Origin: a virus
Strand: one strand, 5' to 3'
Length of the DNA stretch: 47,246 nt
IMG/VR virus record: IMGVR_UViG_3300044639_000820
Span: 1-47,246 of that record
Shown in pieces: positions 9,117 through 15,926 of this stretch. Position numbers and translations under genes: made by a program. A model generated the notes under the pieces. It made no database searches. It saw only the letters and a program-made list of their open reading frames with translations, and was not told where the DNA came from. The number at the start of each line of letters is the position of its first letter. Position 1 is the stretch's first letter.

Positions 9117-9506
9117 CTATACTTCTTCAGTCGTTGTTTCTTCTGTTTGTTCTGGAGTGTATTCAGCGTGAATTATTCGCAGCTTACTTACTAAATCACG
9201 TAAACAACTTGAACAAGTGCTAAACGTTAAATTTTGGTTTAATACACGGTTGTTAATTGCTATTAGACTGTTTTGTTCATCGCTTGTTAGTGTGTTCGTG
9301 TTTTGCTTAAAATAAGCGTCTAACGTGTTAAACTCATCTTCGGTTAAACACTTCGGTTTTGCATACGGAAACAGTTTGTTTAACTTTTCTTTTCGTTCTT
9401 CACATCCGCAATCTTCTCCTGCAACAAATTTAACAACCTTATCAATTCCTGTTGCTTTTGTAATTTTCGCTAATGTGTCTCCTAATCCTTTACTTTCGTT
9501 TTTCAT
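9117..9506 (-). CDS. Cys-rich conserved phage protein, 129 aa
   Basis: Cysteines form pairs: CGC near residue 33, one near residue 54, and CSSC near residue 98, suggesting a zinc- or disulfide-bound fold. The N-terminus is GLGDTLAKITKATGIDKVVK, and the C-terminus is Thr/Glu-rich and probably disordered. It is translationally coupled to the sigma-like gene (4-nt overlap) and precedes TerS. The copy B protein (38579-38962) keeps every cysteine. Such genes are frequent beside terminases in flavobacterial phages, but I know no function. Confidence 0.65.
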   Translation of the reverse strand: MKNESKGLGDTLAKITKATGIDKVVKFVAGEDCGCEERKEKLNKLFPYAKPKCLTEDEFNTLDAYFKQNTNTLTSDEQNSLIAINNRVLNQNLTFSTCSSCLRDLVSKLRIIHAEYTPEQTEETTTEEV

Positions 9507-10042
9507 TTTGTTTTTTTTATTAGTTCGTAATCTTGGTTTATAAAATCTTCGTAGTCTTCACCTACGTTATTTTTAATTCGTTTTTTACAAGTTTTAACGG
9601 TGTTAAATATACTTGTTACGCTTATGTTAGTCTCTGCACTTATTTGTCTTAAACTTTTATTCGTGTTTTTGTAAAGTTCAAATAATTGTTTGTCGTACCA
9701 ATGCCAACTTTCACATTCTAAATCTACGTTGTTCAACAGGTCGTTGTATGCTTCGTTTTCTTCTGTGTTGTTTTCTTCTGCTAAATTGTAAACGTCTTCT
9801 AAAGGTATAAATTTGATTTTGTTGTTTTTGTTCACGTGCTGAAGAAAAGTATTTTTTAAAGCTAACCACATATAACCTTTACTTATGTTTCCGTCTTTAA
9901 ATAGTTTTTCTTCGCTACTCCATTTCATTAACATTATGTAAGTTTCCTGCACGATGTCTTCAGCAAAGAAGTATTCGCCAAATTGGTTAACCATTTTAAC
10001 CCATTCGTTATGGTGTTTTGCAACCTTTGTTAACCATTCCAA
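9503..10042 (-). CDS. Sigma-70/ECF-like transcription factor, 179 aa
   Basis: Residues 24-40 (YFFAEDIVQETYIMLMK) match sigma region 2, and about 125-155 (LRQISAETNISVTSIFNTVK) match the region 4 helix-turn-helix, separated by an acidic linker. It is the first gene of the late operon, between the early terminator and terminase, so it may redirect host RNA polymerase to late genes. No in-frame ATG precedes the conserved start in either copy; TTG at 10042 is the best start (an internal Met17 is the alternative). Copy B at 38959-39498 is nearly identical. Confidence 0.72.
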   Translation of the reverse strand: MEWLTKVAKHHNEWVKMVNQFGEYFFAEDIVQETYIMLMKWSSEEKLFKDGNISKGYMWLALKNTFLQHVNKNNKIKFIPLEDVYNLAEENNTEENEAYNDLLNNVDLECESWHWYDKQLFELYKNTNKSLRQISAETNISVTSIFNTVKTCKKRIKNNVGEDYEDFINQDYELIKKTK

Positions 10043-10065
10043 ATTTTCATTGTTTAGATATTAAG

Positions 10066-10098
10066 CAAATGTATGATTAATTTTTCAACAATAACCAA
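10066..10098 (-). promoter_or_regulatory. Candidate promoter for the late operon
   Basis: The minus strand has TACATTTG (10073-10066), an exact TAnnTTTG Bacteroidota -7 element, 24 nt upstream of the sigma-like start. The nearest TTG triplets upstream lie 15 or 22 bp away rather than the 19 bp seen in the two early promoters. Copy B conserves the -7 element (39529-39522). Confidence 0.5.
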
Positions 10099-10130
10099 AT
10101 ATATTTATTAACATTAATTTGTTTGTAACG

Positions 10131-10160
10131 AAAAAAGCGCAAACAATTAAGTCTGCGCCT
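10131..10160 (-). terminator. Intrinsic terminator ending the early operon
   Basis: On the minus strand GCGCAGAC, a six-base loop and GTTTGCGC (one G-U pair) are followed directly by TTTTTT. It lies after the lipoprotein cassette and before the late promoter. Copy B has the same element at 39586-39616. Confidence 0.85.
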
Positions 10161-10183
10161 ACCTTTTTAACTTTAAACTTTAT

Positions 10184-10279
10184 TTATTTTCTGAAATACT
10201 CTCTAATTATGACTGCGACAGCAAAATAAATTATGATTGCAATAGGAATACCTAATAAAATAAAAATTGTCGCTTTCAT
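10184..10279 (-). CDS. Single-helix membrane peptide, 31 aa (copy A only)
   Basis: The ATG overlaps the stop of the 133-aa lipoprotein gene (ATGA). The product is almost entirely one hydrophobic helix (TIFILLGIPIAIIIYFAVAV) with a basic C-terminus. It is absent from copy B, where the terminator directly follows the HTH-like gene, so it travels with the lipoprotein as a cassette. Function unknown; a partner of the lipoprotein is an inference from coupling. Confidence 0.6.
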   Translation of the reverse strand: MKATIFILLGIPIAIIIYFAVAVIIREYFRK

Positions 10280-10677
10280 TTTCTTTCAATTATTGGAAGT
10301 CCAGCTTCGGTTGGTATATAAATTGTTTTTCCGTGATTATACATCCCATCAACCATAATATATTTGATATAATCAGGATTGTTTTGAATAGCATCTGAAA
10401 CAAATTTTATAGCTTTTGCCTTTGCAAGTGCTTCAATTGCCTTTGCTTTAGAATTAGCTTCTGCTCTAATTTGTTTTGTTTGTGCTTCTAATTTCGCACT
10501 TTCATAATTGGCTTTAGCTTCTTCTATTCTTGCTTGTTTTTCATATCTTGCTTTCATTAGAATACCTTTGCCATCATTTTCACGGTCTAATCTTTCTTGT
10601 TGACGATTAAAATCATAACAACTTGTTAAACTTCCAATTGCTAAAATTACAGCAACAATTTTAAATGTTTTTTTCAT
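10276..10677 (-). CDS. Lipoprotein with coiled coil and prohibitin-like C-terminus, 133 aa (copy A only)
   Basis: The signal peptide has a lipobox ending LTSC at C20. Residues about 25-90 form an Ala/Lys/Glu-rich amphipathic coil (repeated EAKA, AKAKAI), and the end DGMYNHGKTIYIPTEAGLPI resembles the C-terminus of SPFH/prohibitin proteins such as HflC. The SPFH core domain itself is missing. It sits alone at the distal end of the early operon and is absent from copy B, typical of a recently acquired moron. A role at the host envelope, for example superinfection exclusion, is speculation based on lipidation and gene placement. Confidence 0.75.
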   Translation of the reverse strand: MKKTFKIVAVILAIGSLTSCYDFNRQQERLDRENDGKGILMKARYEKQARIEEAKANYESAKLEAQTKQIRAEANSKAKAIEALAKAKAIKFVSDAIQNNPDYIKYIMVDGMYNHGKTIYIPTEAGLPIIERK

Positions 10678-10688
10678 AATTTATTTTT

Positions 10689-10880
10689 TTATTTATTTAT
10701 GTAATAATCTATTTTTTTTAGTGTTGATAGTGAAACGTCTTTGCCTTCTAAAAAGTTTGTAAGCTGGAAAAAGTGAAATTTACTTCCTTCTTCCTGTATC
10801 TTTTTAACTATGCTGTTTCGTGTTTTAAACGCTAAAAGTTTCTTTACTTCAGTTCGTAACTGTTCGTCTTGTATGTACAT
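10689..10880 (-). CDS. Small HTH-like protein, 63 aa
   Basis: MYIQDEQLRTEVKKLLAFKT is followed by FHFFQLTNFLEGKDVSLSTL, a pattern like the helix-turn-helix of small Cro/XRE-type proteins. The ATG at 10880 is chosen over a possible upstream start at 10907 because copy B (39637-39828) begins exactly there and because it sits 2 nt past the neighbour's stop. It is the last shared gene of the early operon. Specific targets are unknown. Confidence 0.6.
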   Translation of the reverse strand: MYIQDEQLRTEVKKLLAFKTRNSIVKKIQEEGSKFHFFQLTNFLEGKDVSLSTLKKIDYYINK

Positions 10881-10881
10881 A

Positions 10882-11145
10882 TCAAAATGGTAAATCGTCT
10901 TTTGCATCTAAATTAACATAACTTGGTTGTTTTAAAGTTCCGTTAATTTGTGGTTCATCTGTTTTAATATACGGCTCACTAAAACTTGCTGACATAAATT
11001 TAACTCCTTTTGCTGAAGTCTTCATCCATAACGCTACTTCCATTTCTTTGCCATTTACGTTTACCTTGCCTTTGTAGTCTGGGTGGTTTTCCGCTTTTTT
11101 GTTGTCGTTCTTAAAAATTGCACCTGTGTTAATTCTTGTTTCCAT
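10882..11145 (-). CDS. Small single-stranded-DNA-binding-like protein, 87 aa
   Basis: The start METRINTGAIFKNDNKKAEN and core GKVNVNGKEMEVALWMKTSA resemble a compact beta-barrel family common in Bacteroidetes phages and often annotated DUF736-like. A Pro/Asn linker and an acidic hydrophobic tail (DDLPF) follow; an acidic tip ending in Phe is typical of SSB proteins that recruit partners. The tail is the same in copy B (39830-40090). Context among ERF, nuclease and ATPase genes fits DNA metabolism. Confidence 0.6.
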   Translation of the reverse strand: METRINTGAIFKNDNKKAENHPDYKGKVNVNGKEMEVALWMKTSAKGVKFMSASFSEPYIKTDEPQINGTLKQPSYVNLDAKDDLPF

Positions 11146-11151
11146 TTTTAT

Positions 11152-11358
11152 TTATTTAGATTGTTTGTATTCGTGTTTTAGTCGCTCCAAGTAAAGAACG
11201 AAGTCCATCGCTTCTTCTTGTGCGTGTGTTAGCCATTCTAACGTTGTTAAATCCGTTCGTTCTAACGTTGTCTTGTATTTCTTTATTCCTGCTTCTGAAC
11301 GTTCTTTAAATTTAGCCATTACGCTTAAAACGTTTTTGTCTTGTATTTGTATGTTCAT
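11152..11358 (-). CDS. Helical MazG-like/conserved phage protein, 68 aa
   Basis: The ATG at 11358 overlaps the stop of the preceding membrane peptide. The motif KFKERSEAGIKKYKTTLERT then LEWLTHAQEEAMDFVLYLER resembles proteins annotated as MazG-like nucleotide pyrophosphohydrolases; the EE..D pair could bind metal. Copy B (40097-40303) is essentially identical. At 68 aa it is shorter than full MazG domains, so catalysis is uncertain. Confidence 0.5.
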   Translation of the reverse strand: MNIQIQDKNVLSVMAKFKERSEAGIKKYKTTLERTDLTTLEWLTHAQEEAMDFVLYLERLKHEYKQSK

Positions 11359-11447
11359 ATCAACCAATTAAATAAATTGTAAATACCAACAGCAGCAAAA
11401 CCATAAATTGCTATCCAAATAATAATTGCTATTGTTTTTTCTTTCAT
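11355..11447 (-). CDS. Single-helix membrane peptide, 30 aa
   Basis: MKEKTIAIIIWIAIYGFAAV and a short polar end form one transmembrane helix. The start overlaps the upstream stop and the end overlaps the downstream ATG (ATGA at both sides). Copy B (40554-40646) encodes the same peptide, and most base changes there are silent, which supports coding. Function unknown. Confidence 0.62.
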   Translation of the reverse strand: MKEKTIAIIIWIAIYGFAAVGIYNLFNWLI

Positions 11448-11644
11448 ATTTTCACGTTGTTTTCGTTAATAAATTCGTTTAGTTTTTTCCTTACTTCAAA
11501 CATTTCTTCTTTGCCGTTGTACTTATACTCGCTTCTTAACCAATTGTCAAACTCACACAATGCTGAATAATAATTAATTCCGTTATTTGCAAATTCAAAA
11601 TCTTCTTTGTCTTCAGGTAAATTAAATTCAAGTATTGCTTTCAT
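11444..11644 (-). CDS. Conserved acidic protein, 66 aa
   Basis: MKAILEFNLPEDKEDFEFAN then YYSALCEFDNWLRSEYKYNG: a small protein of a type common beside recombination genes in flavobacterial phages. It starts in an ATGA overlap with the exonuclease stop. The copy B homologue is at 40643-40843 with the same ATG. No function recognised. Confidence 0.62.
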   Translation of the reverse strand: MKAILEFNLPEDKEDFEFANNGINYYSALCEFDNWLRSEYKYNGKEEMFEVRKKLNEFINENNVKI

Positions 11645-12312
11645 ATTGTTTCAATTAAACTGTTAAAATAAATCCTTGCTTCTTCTACTTTGTTTTGTAT
11701 TTCCCAAATAACAGTTTCATCACGTTCTATTTTAAATACTTTTACTTTCGTGTTTTTGGGTAAATGGTCGAAGTTATGTTTCTTTTCTACATACTCCCTA
11801 ATTTCTGCGTCTTCATCAATTTTAAATTGCTTCCAGTGCTCCCTGCGTATTTCGTCTTCAACTATTTCTAATGGTGTGTTTACTAAACAATAACAAAGTA
11901 GTGCTTCGGTTTTATTCGTCAACCAAAGGTAACCTTGAAGCTGAAAAAAGTACGCAGGTGTCGGTATTTCATCGTCAAAGAACGGAAACGTATGAGCTTC
12001 GTAACTGCATTTAATATCTAATAAAATTTCATTCGTGTTTACGTCTGGTGTTCCTGTAATAAATTCGTTGTTAAAATGTTCTTCGTTCTTAAAAATAAAT
12101 CCTAAACCCAAAACATCGTTTACCAAACTAATTGCTTCGTCTTCGCACTGTAAACCTTTGTCCGTGTAACGTGAACTAAATTCTTTTTTAATGCCGTACT
12201 TGTGTTCTAAAACAAGTTCTTGAATGTAACTCTTTGCCGTTTGGCTTAACACTTCGGTCTTGTTGCGTGGAGCGGTCATTAACCGCCCCAATGCTGAACA
12301 ACGTATTTTCAT
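11641..12312 (-). CDS. PD-(D/E)XK exonuclease, YqaJ/lambda-exo-like, 223 aa
   Basis: Likely 5'-3' exonuclease working with the ERF annealing protein in phage recombination. Visible motifs: acidic GLQCEDEA (E57/E59), TGTPD with D90, LLDIK with D99 and K101, and the QLQGYLWL motif (Q126, Y128) that follows the active site in YqaJ-type enzymes. All are kept in copy B (40940-41611), including ITGTPDV and DIKCS. It begins 1 nt into the end of the ParB-like gene in A, but follows ERF directly in B. Confidence 0.82.
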   Translation of the reverse strand: MKIRCSALGRLMTAPRNKTEVLSQTAKSYIQELVLEHKYGIKKEFSSRYTDKGLQCEDEAISLVNDVLGLGFIFKNEEHFNNEFITGTPDVNTNEILLDIKCSYEAHTFPFFDDEIPTPAYFFQLQGYLWLTNKTEALLCYCLVNTPLEIVEDEIRREHWKQFKIDEDAEIREYVEKKHNFDHLPKNTKVKVFKIERDETVIWEIQNKVEEARIYFNSLIETI

Positions 12313-13130
12313 TAGTATCGTAAATTAATTTTGTTTCTATTTCTATAATTATAAATATCTTCAATTAATGTTCTGTATTGGTCTGAATTAGCACAATCTA
12401 CCATTGCTGTTGGTTGTAATCTTATTTTGTGCATAAAATCATTAAAATCAAATGTTTCTTTTTGCAAAAGTCCTATCATTGTTCTTACAAACACACTTTT
12501 ATTATAACCAGTATAATAAGGTTTAACCATTCGTATTTTATTAGCCCAATCTTGAGCTAATTCAAAATCTTTGCCAACCCAAGTACCTTCTTCAAATACT
12601 TGTTGCGTATAAGTTTTGCTTCTATCTAACCTATATTTTTGAGCAGAATTACTATTATTACTTGATACATTTGCACACATTGGAATACAATCATTAAAAC
12701 TAAAATCGTCATTTTTTTCAACAAACTTTTTTAATTTTATATAAGATTCAATTCCCATATTTGCATATCCTTCCATAAAATCTTTTTTACCCCAATTTTT
12801 TTGATTAAGGTTTAATGTGTGAACTTCAGAAAGCGTATAACCTTTTACGATTATATAATAAATAAAAGATTCTGATTCTTTAGCAGCCATTAATCTGTGC
12901 TGCCCGTCAATCACTTCCATATTTTCATTAACTAAAATAGGGTTACACTTCATTCCATTAACATTAATTGAGTCAGTTAATCGTCTAACGTGTTGTAAAT
13001 TTGGAACTCTGTTTCCATCAATTTGTTTAAAAATTGACAAGTTACTTGTTTTGTAAACTTTGTTTACTTCGTTGTGGTTTTGCACTTGGGTACTATTATT
13101 CGCCATTGGTGCTTGTGTTAAATTAAACAT
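12312..13130 (-). CDS. ParB/Srx-fold protein, 272 aa (copy A only)
   Basis: Residues 35-130 look like the ParB N-terminal domain, with VIDGQHRLMAAKE at 74-86 as the GxHR-type signature that binds CTP or has nuclease activity in relatives. The remainder is helical with an Asn-rich patch. It lies between ERF and the exonuclease in copy A but is absent in copy B, where the two are adjacent. That makes it an insertion into a recombination pair. Partitioning, nuclease and regulatory roles all exist in this fold; none can be chosen here. Confidence 0.68.
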   Translation of the reverse strand: MFNLTQAPMANNSTQVQNHNEVNKVYKTSNLSIFKQIDGNRVPNLQHVRRLTDSINVNGMKCNPILVNENMEVIDGQHRLMAAKESESFIYYIIVKGYTLSEVHTLNLNQKNWGKKDFMEGYANMGIESYIKLKKFVEKNDDFSFNDCIPMCANVSSNNSNSAQKYRLDRSKTYTQQVFEEGTWVGKDFELAQDWANKIRMVKPYYTGYNKSVFVRTMIGLLQKETFDFNDFMHKIRLQPTAMVDCANSDQYRTLIEDIYNYRNRNKINLRY

Positions 13131-13142
13131 TATATATTTGTT

Positions 13143-13670
13143 TTATTGGTTACTAATTAATAATAAACTTTTGCTTTGTAATTCAGTTAAACTAAATTTT
13201 GCTGTTAGTTCTTCAACTGTATATTCTCCTTTGCTAATTGCGTCAATAGCTTTTTGAAAACGTGTGTTGTCAATAGATGGTATTTTAGGTTCGTGTTTTA
13301 CTTGTTCTCCAGAAGCGTCTGTGTCTTTGTCCGTAACTAAACCAAGCATCGAACTTAATGCGTAACGTCTTAAATAAGTAATTGCACTTCCTAAAACTTG
13401 AAACTCGTTCATTCCTTTTAAAATTACTCCCTGTGGAATATCAATTTTACTTTCGATACTTTCTGCGCTTTCAACGTGAAATAAACAAGTTGCAATTTGT
13501 GTTCCGTTAATTAGTTGTGTAAACCCTAATCCGTGTTTTTTTAGTAGCGGGTTTATTACTTCAAAGATTTTCGGTAAATCTGCATAAGTGTAACCGTAAC
13601 CTTGTGTTGCTTTGTGAATAACAGGTACTTCTTGTTGGAACGCTGCTAAACTTTTAAATAAATGTTTCAT
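13143..13670 (-). CDS. erf: ERF-family single-strand annealing protein, 175 aa
   Basis: MKHLFKSLAAFQQEVPVIHK then GYTYADLPKIFEVINPLLKK with LGFTQLI matches the N-terminal core of the ERF/Sak family, which anneals complementary ssDNA in phage recombination. The conserved TYLRRYALSSMLGL segment follows at about 105-120. The C-terminus is variable between copies (175 aa here, 171 aa at 41608-42123). It pairs with the nearby PD-(D/E)XK exonuclease and the small SSB-like protein. Confidence 0.88.
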   Translation of the reverse strand: MKHLFKSLAAFQQEVPVIHKATQGYGYTYADLPKIFEVINPLLKKHGLGFTQLINGTQIATCLFHVESAESIESKIDIPQGVILKGMNEFQVLGSAITYLRRYALSSMLGLVTDKDTDASGEQVKHEPKIPSIDNTRFQKAIDAISKGEYTVEELTAKFSLTELQSKSLLLISNQ

Positions 13671-13685
13671 AGTTTTTGTTTTAAA

Positions 13686-13817
13686 TTATTTGTTGTTATA
13701 AGTATTGCACATTGCAATAAATCTTTTTCTTGGTAATTTTCTAAATTGCTCGTAAGTTAAACCGTTTGCTTGTGCAATTAATACCATTTTTGCGTTTAAT
13801 TCTGCGATTGTTTTCAT
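13686..13817 (-). CDS. Small basic protein, 43 aa
   Basis: The ATG at 13817 follows an AT-rich leader and a strong promoter. The product is MKTIAELNAKMVLIAQANGL then a basic RKLPRKRF patch. Copy B (42139-42270) changes one residue only. It is the first gene after the internal promoter and precedes ERF, which suggests a role in recombination or regulation. No family recognised. Confidence 0.65.
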   Translation of the reverse strand: MKTIAELNAKMVLIAQANGLTYEQFRKLPRKRFIAMCNTYNNK

Positions 13818-13839
13818 AGTTTTTGTTTTTAATTATATA

Positions 13840-13869
13840 CAAATATACAAATACTTATTTAATAAACAA
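13840..13869 (-). promoter_or_regulatory. Promoter for the recombination genes
   Basis: Minus strand: TTG (13869-13867), 19 bp, TATATTTG (13847-13840), matching the Bacteroidota -33/-7 consensus. It is followed by an AT-rich leader and the 43-aa gene. The same elements and spacing occur at 42293-42322 in copy B. Confidence 0.72.
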
Positions 13870-13875
13870 CTATTT

Positions 13876-14232
13876 TTAATAAATATCTTCAAAAAAAATT
13901 GTTATCGGCAGTAAAACACCTTTGCTTGTGTTATTGTCACCGCCTAAAACATCTCGGTTTGTTCCTATCCATTTACGGCAATGTTCTTTTAATTTGTCCG
14001 TTTTTATAATTACGCAGTGAACATCGCTGAACCAAAAACAATAATAGTCGGCTTCGCTTGTTGCTATTCCTGAAGGTTTGCCCCTACTTTCATATTCTAC
14101 AAAAACGTTTTTAGTTTCTAAACATCGGAAGTCTCGTTTAACTTCTACTTTTTTTTGCAGTAAGTTTCCAAGTTCTTTTTCATATACTTGACCTACTTCT
14201 AAATCGTGTTTAAAGTCGTTGTTATAGTTCAT
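13876..14232 (-). CDS. PD-(D/E)XK-type nuclease, 118 aa
   Basis: The core VEVKRDFRCLETKNVFVEYE followed by SRGKPSGIATSEADYY matches a small phage nuclease family with D and E-x-E active-site residues and a conserved SGI..(S/T)EADYY segment. Holliday-junction or restriction-type activity is plausible for the replication/recombination locus. It overlaps NinG by 4 nt in A but is separated from it by an HNH gene in B (42329-42685). Confidence 0.65.
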   Translation of the reverse strand: MNYNNDFKHDLEVGQVYEKELGNLLQKKVEVKRDFRCLETKNVFVEYESRGKPSGIATSEADYYCFWFSDVHCVIIKTDKLKEHCRKWIGTNRDVLGGDNNTSKGVLLPITIFFEDIY

Positions 14233-14750
14233 TTTAGTTTTTGTTTATAGGTTTCTATTAATTCTTTTAGTTCGTCTTTTGTCCATTTTTTAACATCGTG
14301 TGCTTTTGCTTGAAGCTCCATTAACCTTTGCGCTCCTATTCGTTCTTTTATACCTATTTGATAGTTTAACAGGTTGCCGCTTAAATAAGTATTACACGCT
14401 TCACATTGCAAGTGTACGTTGTCTTCGTCAAACCTTACGTTACTATGTCCGCCTTGTGAATAGTAGTGTCCTGCATTTTCTTTTTTACAAGGTTTGTTAC
14501 AGGAAATACAATTTAGTCCAGTGTCACGAACACGAATAAATTTATTGAACACCTGTTGCGCTATTTTTAAATAATCGTTTGCAGTTTTTAAGTTCTCGAC
14601 TAACTTTTTTTTCTTCTTGTTCCATTCCTTTAACTTTTGTGTTTCAACCATTGCTTTTATACATTCGTTTTTTAAACAAAACTTTTGTAAGGTGCTGAAC
14701 GATGCAAATTCTTCTTTGCAGTTAAAACATTTTTTAGTTCGTGTTTTCAA
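14229..14750 (-). CDS. ninG: NinG/Rap-like recombination protein, 173 aa
   Basis: A zinc cluster C8-C11-C25-C30, a Lys-rich coil, then a conserved TANDYLKIAQQVFNKFIR and an HNH-like second cluster C81-C84...H95...C116-C119. This matches lambda NinG, which acts with phage recombinases at branched DNA. Residues 1-85 are almost identical to copy B, but from about residue 88 the two proteins diverge sharply (see findings). The start overlaps the stop of the coiled-coil gene. Confidence 0.82.
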   Translation of the reverse strand: MKTRTKKCFNCKEEFASFSTLQKFCLKNECIKAMVETQKLKEWNKKKKKLVENLKTANDYLKIAQQVFNKFIRVRDTGLNCISCNKPCKKENAGHYYSQGGHSNVRFDEDNVHLQCEACNTYLSGNLLNYQIGIKERIGAQRLMELQAKAHDVKKWTKDELKELIETYKQKLK

Positions 14751-15037
14751 AGTTCTTCTTCGTTAAATTCAATTATTTTTTTTAAGTCTTTTACTTCCTG
14801 TTTTAATTCTAAATTTATGTGTTGTAAATCAAAATTAATTTGTCTTGTAACTCTAAATTCTTTTTCTAATTGTTCGTAAACAACCATTGCTTTTTTTATT
14901 TCGTGTAAACTTTGTTCCATTGAACTTATTAAATCTGTTCGGTTAGGGTGTTTTGTTTTTATGTCTTCAATGCTTATTTTTAATTTTAAACAAGTGTGGT
15001 TTAAGTTTATTCTACTGCTTAATAAGTCAAGTTCCAT
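14747..15037 (-). CDS. Coiled-coil protein, 96 aa
   Basis: Predicted to be a helical rod: heptad-like Leu/Ile spacing from NHTCLKLKISIEDIKTKH to INLELKQEVKDLKKIIEF. Two nt separate it from the ATPase, and 4 nt overlap NinG. Copy B (43695-43985) has the same length even though the neighbouring ATPase is a different type, so it does not co-vary with the ATPase. Function unknown. Confidence 0.6.
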   Translation of the reverse strand: MELDLLSSRINLNHTCLKLKISIEDIKTKHPNRTDLISSMEQSLHEIKKAMVVYEQLEKEFRVTRQINFDLQHINLELKQEVKDLKKIIEFNEEEL

Positions 15038-15038
15038 T

Positions 15039-15926
15039 TTAAAAAGGTTTTAAGTTAATACTGTTTGTTGGTCTAAATTCCGAAATTACGTCTTTTCCAT
15101 AAACTTTAAAACCAAGTCCGTAATTATATTCGCAATAAACAGGGTCGTTAAGTCCTGTATGTTTTCCGCCTGTATCAATATCTTTAATTTTTTCAGTTGA
15201 AACCCACGTTACATATTTCATAACATCGTGTTTTATTAGTCTATGTACAACTATCATATCGTCGCACCTATTTGTAAATGCTTTGCCACCTTCTACGTGG
15301 TCTTTTAATGGTGCTTTTAAATGTCCTTTAAAGTCTCCGTCTGCGTAAATATTTGAACTCCTTCCGCTTTCAGTATTCGGGTGCGTGTTTATGTAAATTG
15401 TCATTCCTGTTTTATTTACAAATTCTCTTGCAGCATTCATAAATTGGTAGTTACCTTCGTAAGTCATATTCCTGTCTAAACCTGTAAATGGGTCAATAAG
15501 TGCTACATCTGCTTCGCTGTCTTTAAATATTTTAAATAATTCTTCGTGTTTATACAACCTGTCGTTTTTTACAAATGTAAAATATTGTTCCAAGTATGCG
15601 CTGTAGTTTCTTATTTCATCGTGGGTTAATTTTTTAAAATTTATTCCTGCATACATCTGTATTAAGTCTCGCAAAATTTGTCCGTGCTGGTTTTCACCGC
15701 TCCAGATTATAAACTTTAATTTGTGCTTTAGTGCAAGTGCTAAAAAATACCAATTAATAAAATACGTTTTACCTACGTTGTCGTGTCCTAAAATTATGTT
15801 TACTTGTTTACGTTTAAATTTTAAATAGTCATCAAGTCCGTTTCCAAGTTCTAATCCGTGTTTTATTTTACCGTCTCGGTAGTTCAATAAATAGTCAAGT
15901 GCTGAACCGTTAGTTAATATATCCAT
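15039..15926 (-). CDS. RecA/DnaB-superfamily ATPase, copy A type, 295 aa
   Basis: Walker A GHDNVGKT at 47-54, Walker B-like ADVALIDPFTGL at 139-150, a TIYINTHPN motif III-like strand and a late MIVVHR strand fit a DnaB/Twinkle-type helicase motor without an N-terminal primase-interaction domain. It probably serves as replicative helicase or loader. It overlaps the winged-helix initiator by 17 nt. The copy B protein at the same locus (43997-44914) shares only the general fold plan. Confidence 0.72.
   Translation of the reverse strand: MDILTNGSALDYLLNYRDGKIKHGLELGNGLDDYLKFKRKQVNIILGHDNVGKTYFINWYFLALALKHKLKFIIWSGENQHGQILRDLIQMYAGINFKKLTHDEIRNYSAYLEQYFTFVKNDRLYKHEELFKIFKDSEADVALIDPFTGLDRNMTYEGNYQFMNAAREFVNKTGMTIYINTHPNTESGRSSNIYADGDFKGHLKAPLKDHVEGGKAFTNRCDDMIVVHRLIKHDVMKYVTWVSTEKIKDIDTGGKHTGLNDPVYCEYNYGLGFKVYGKDVISEFRPTNSINLKPF

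Noticed and set aside
10040-10050. ATG at 10050 as start of the sigma-like gene
   Set aside because: It is out of frame with the conserved protein, and copy B has no ATG there; TTG at 10042 is in frame in both.
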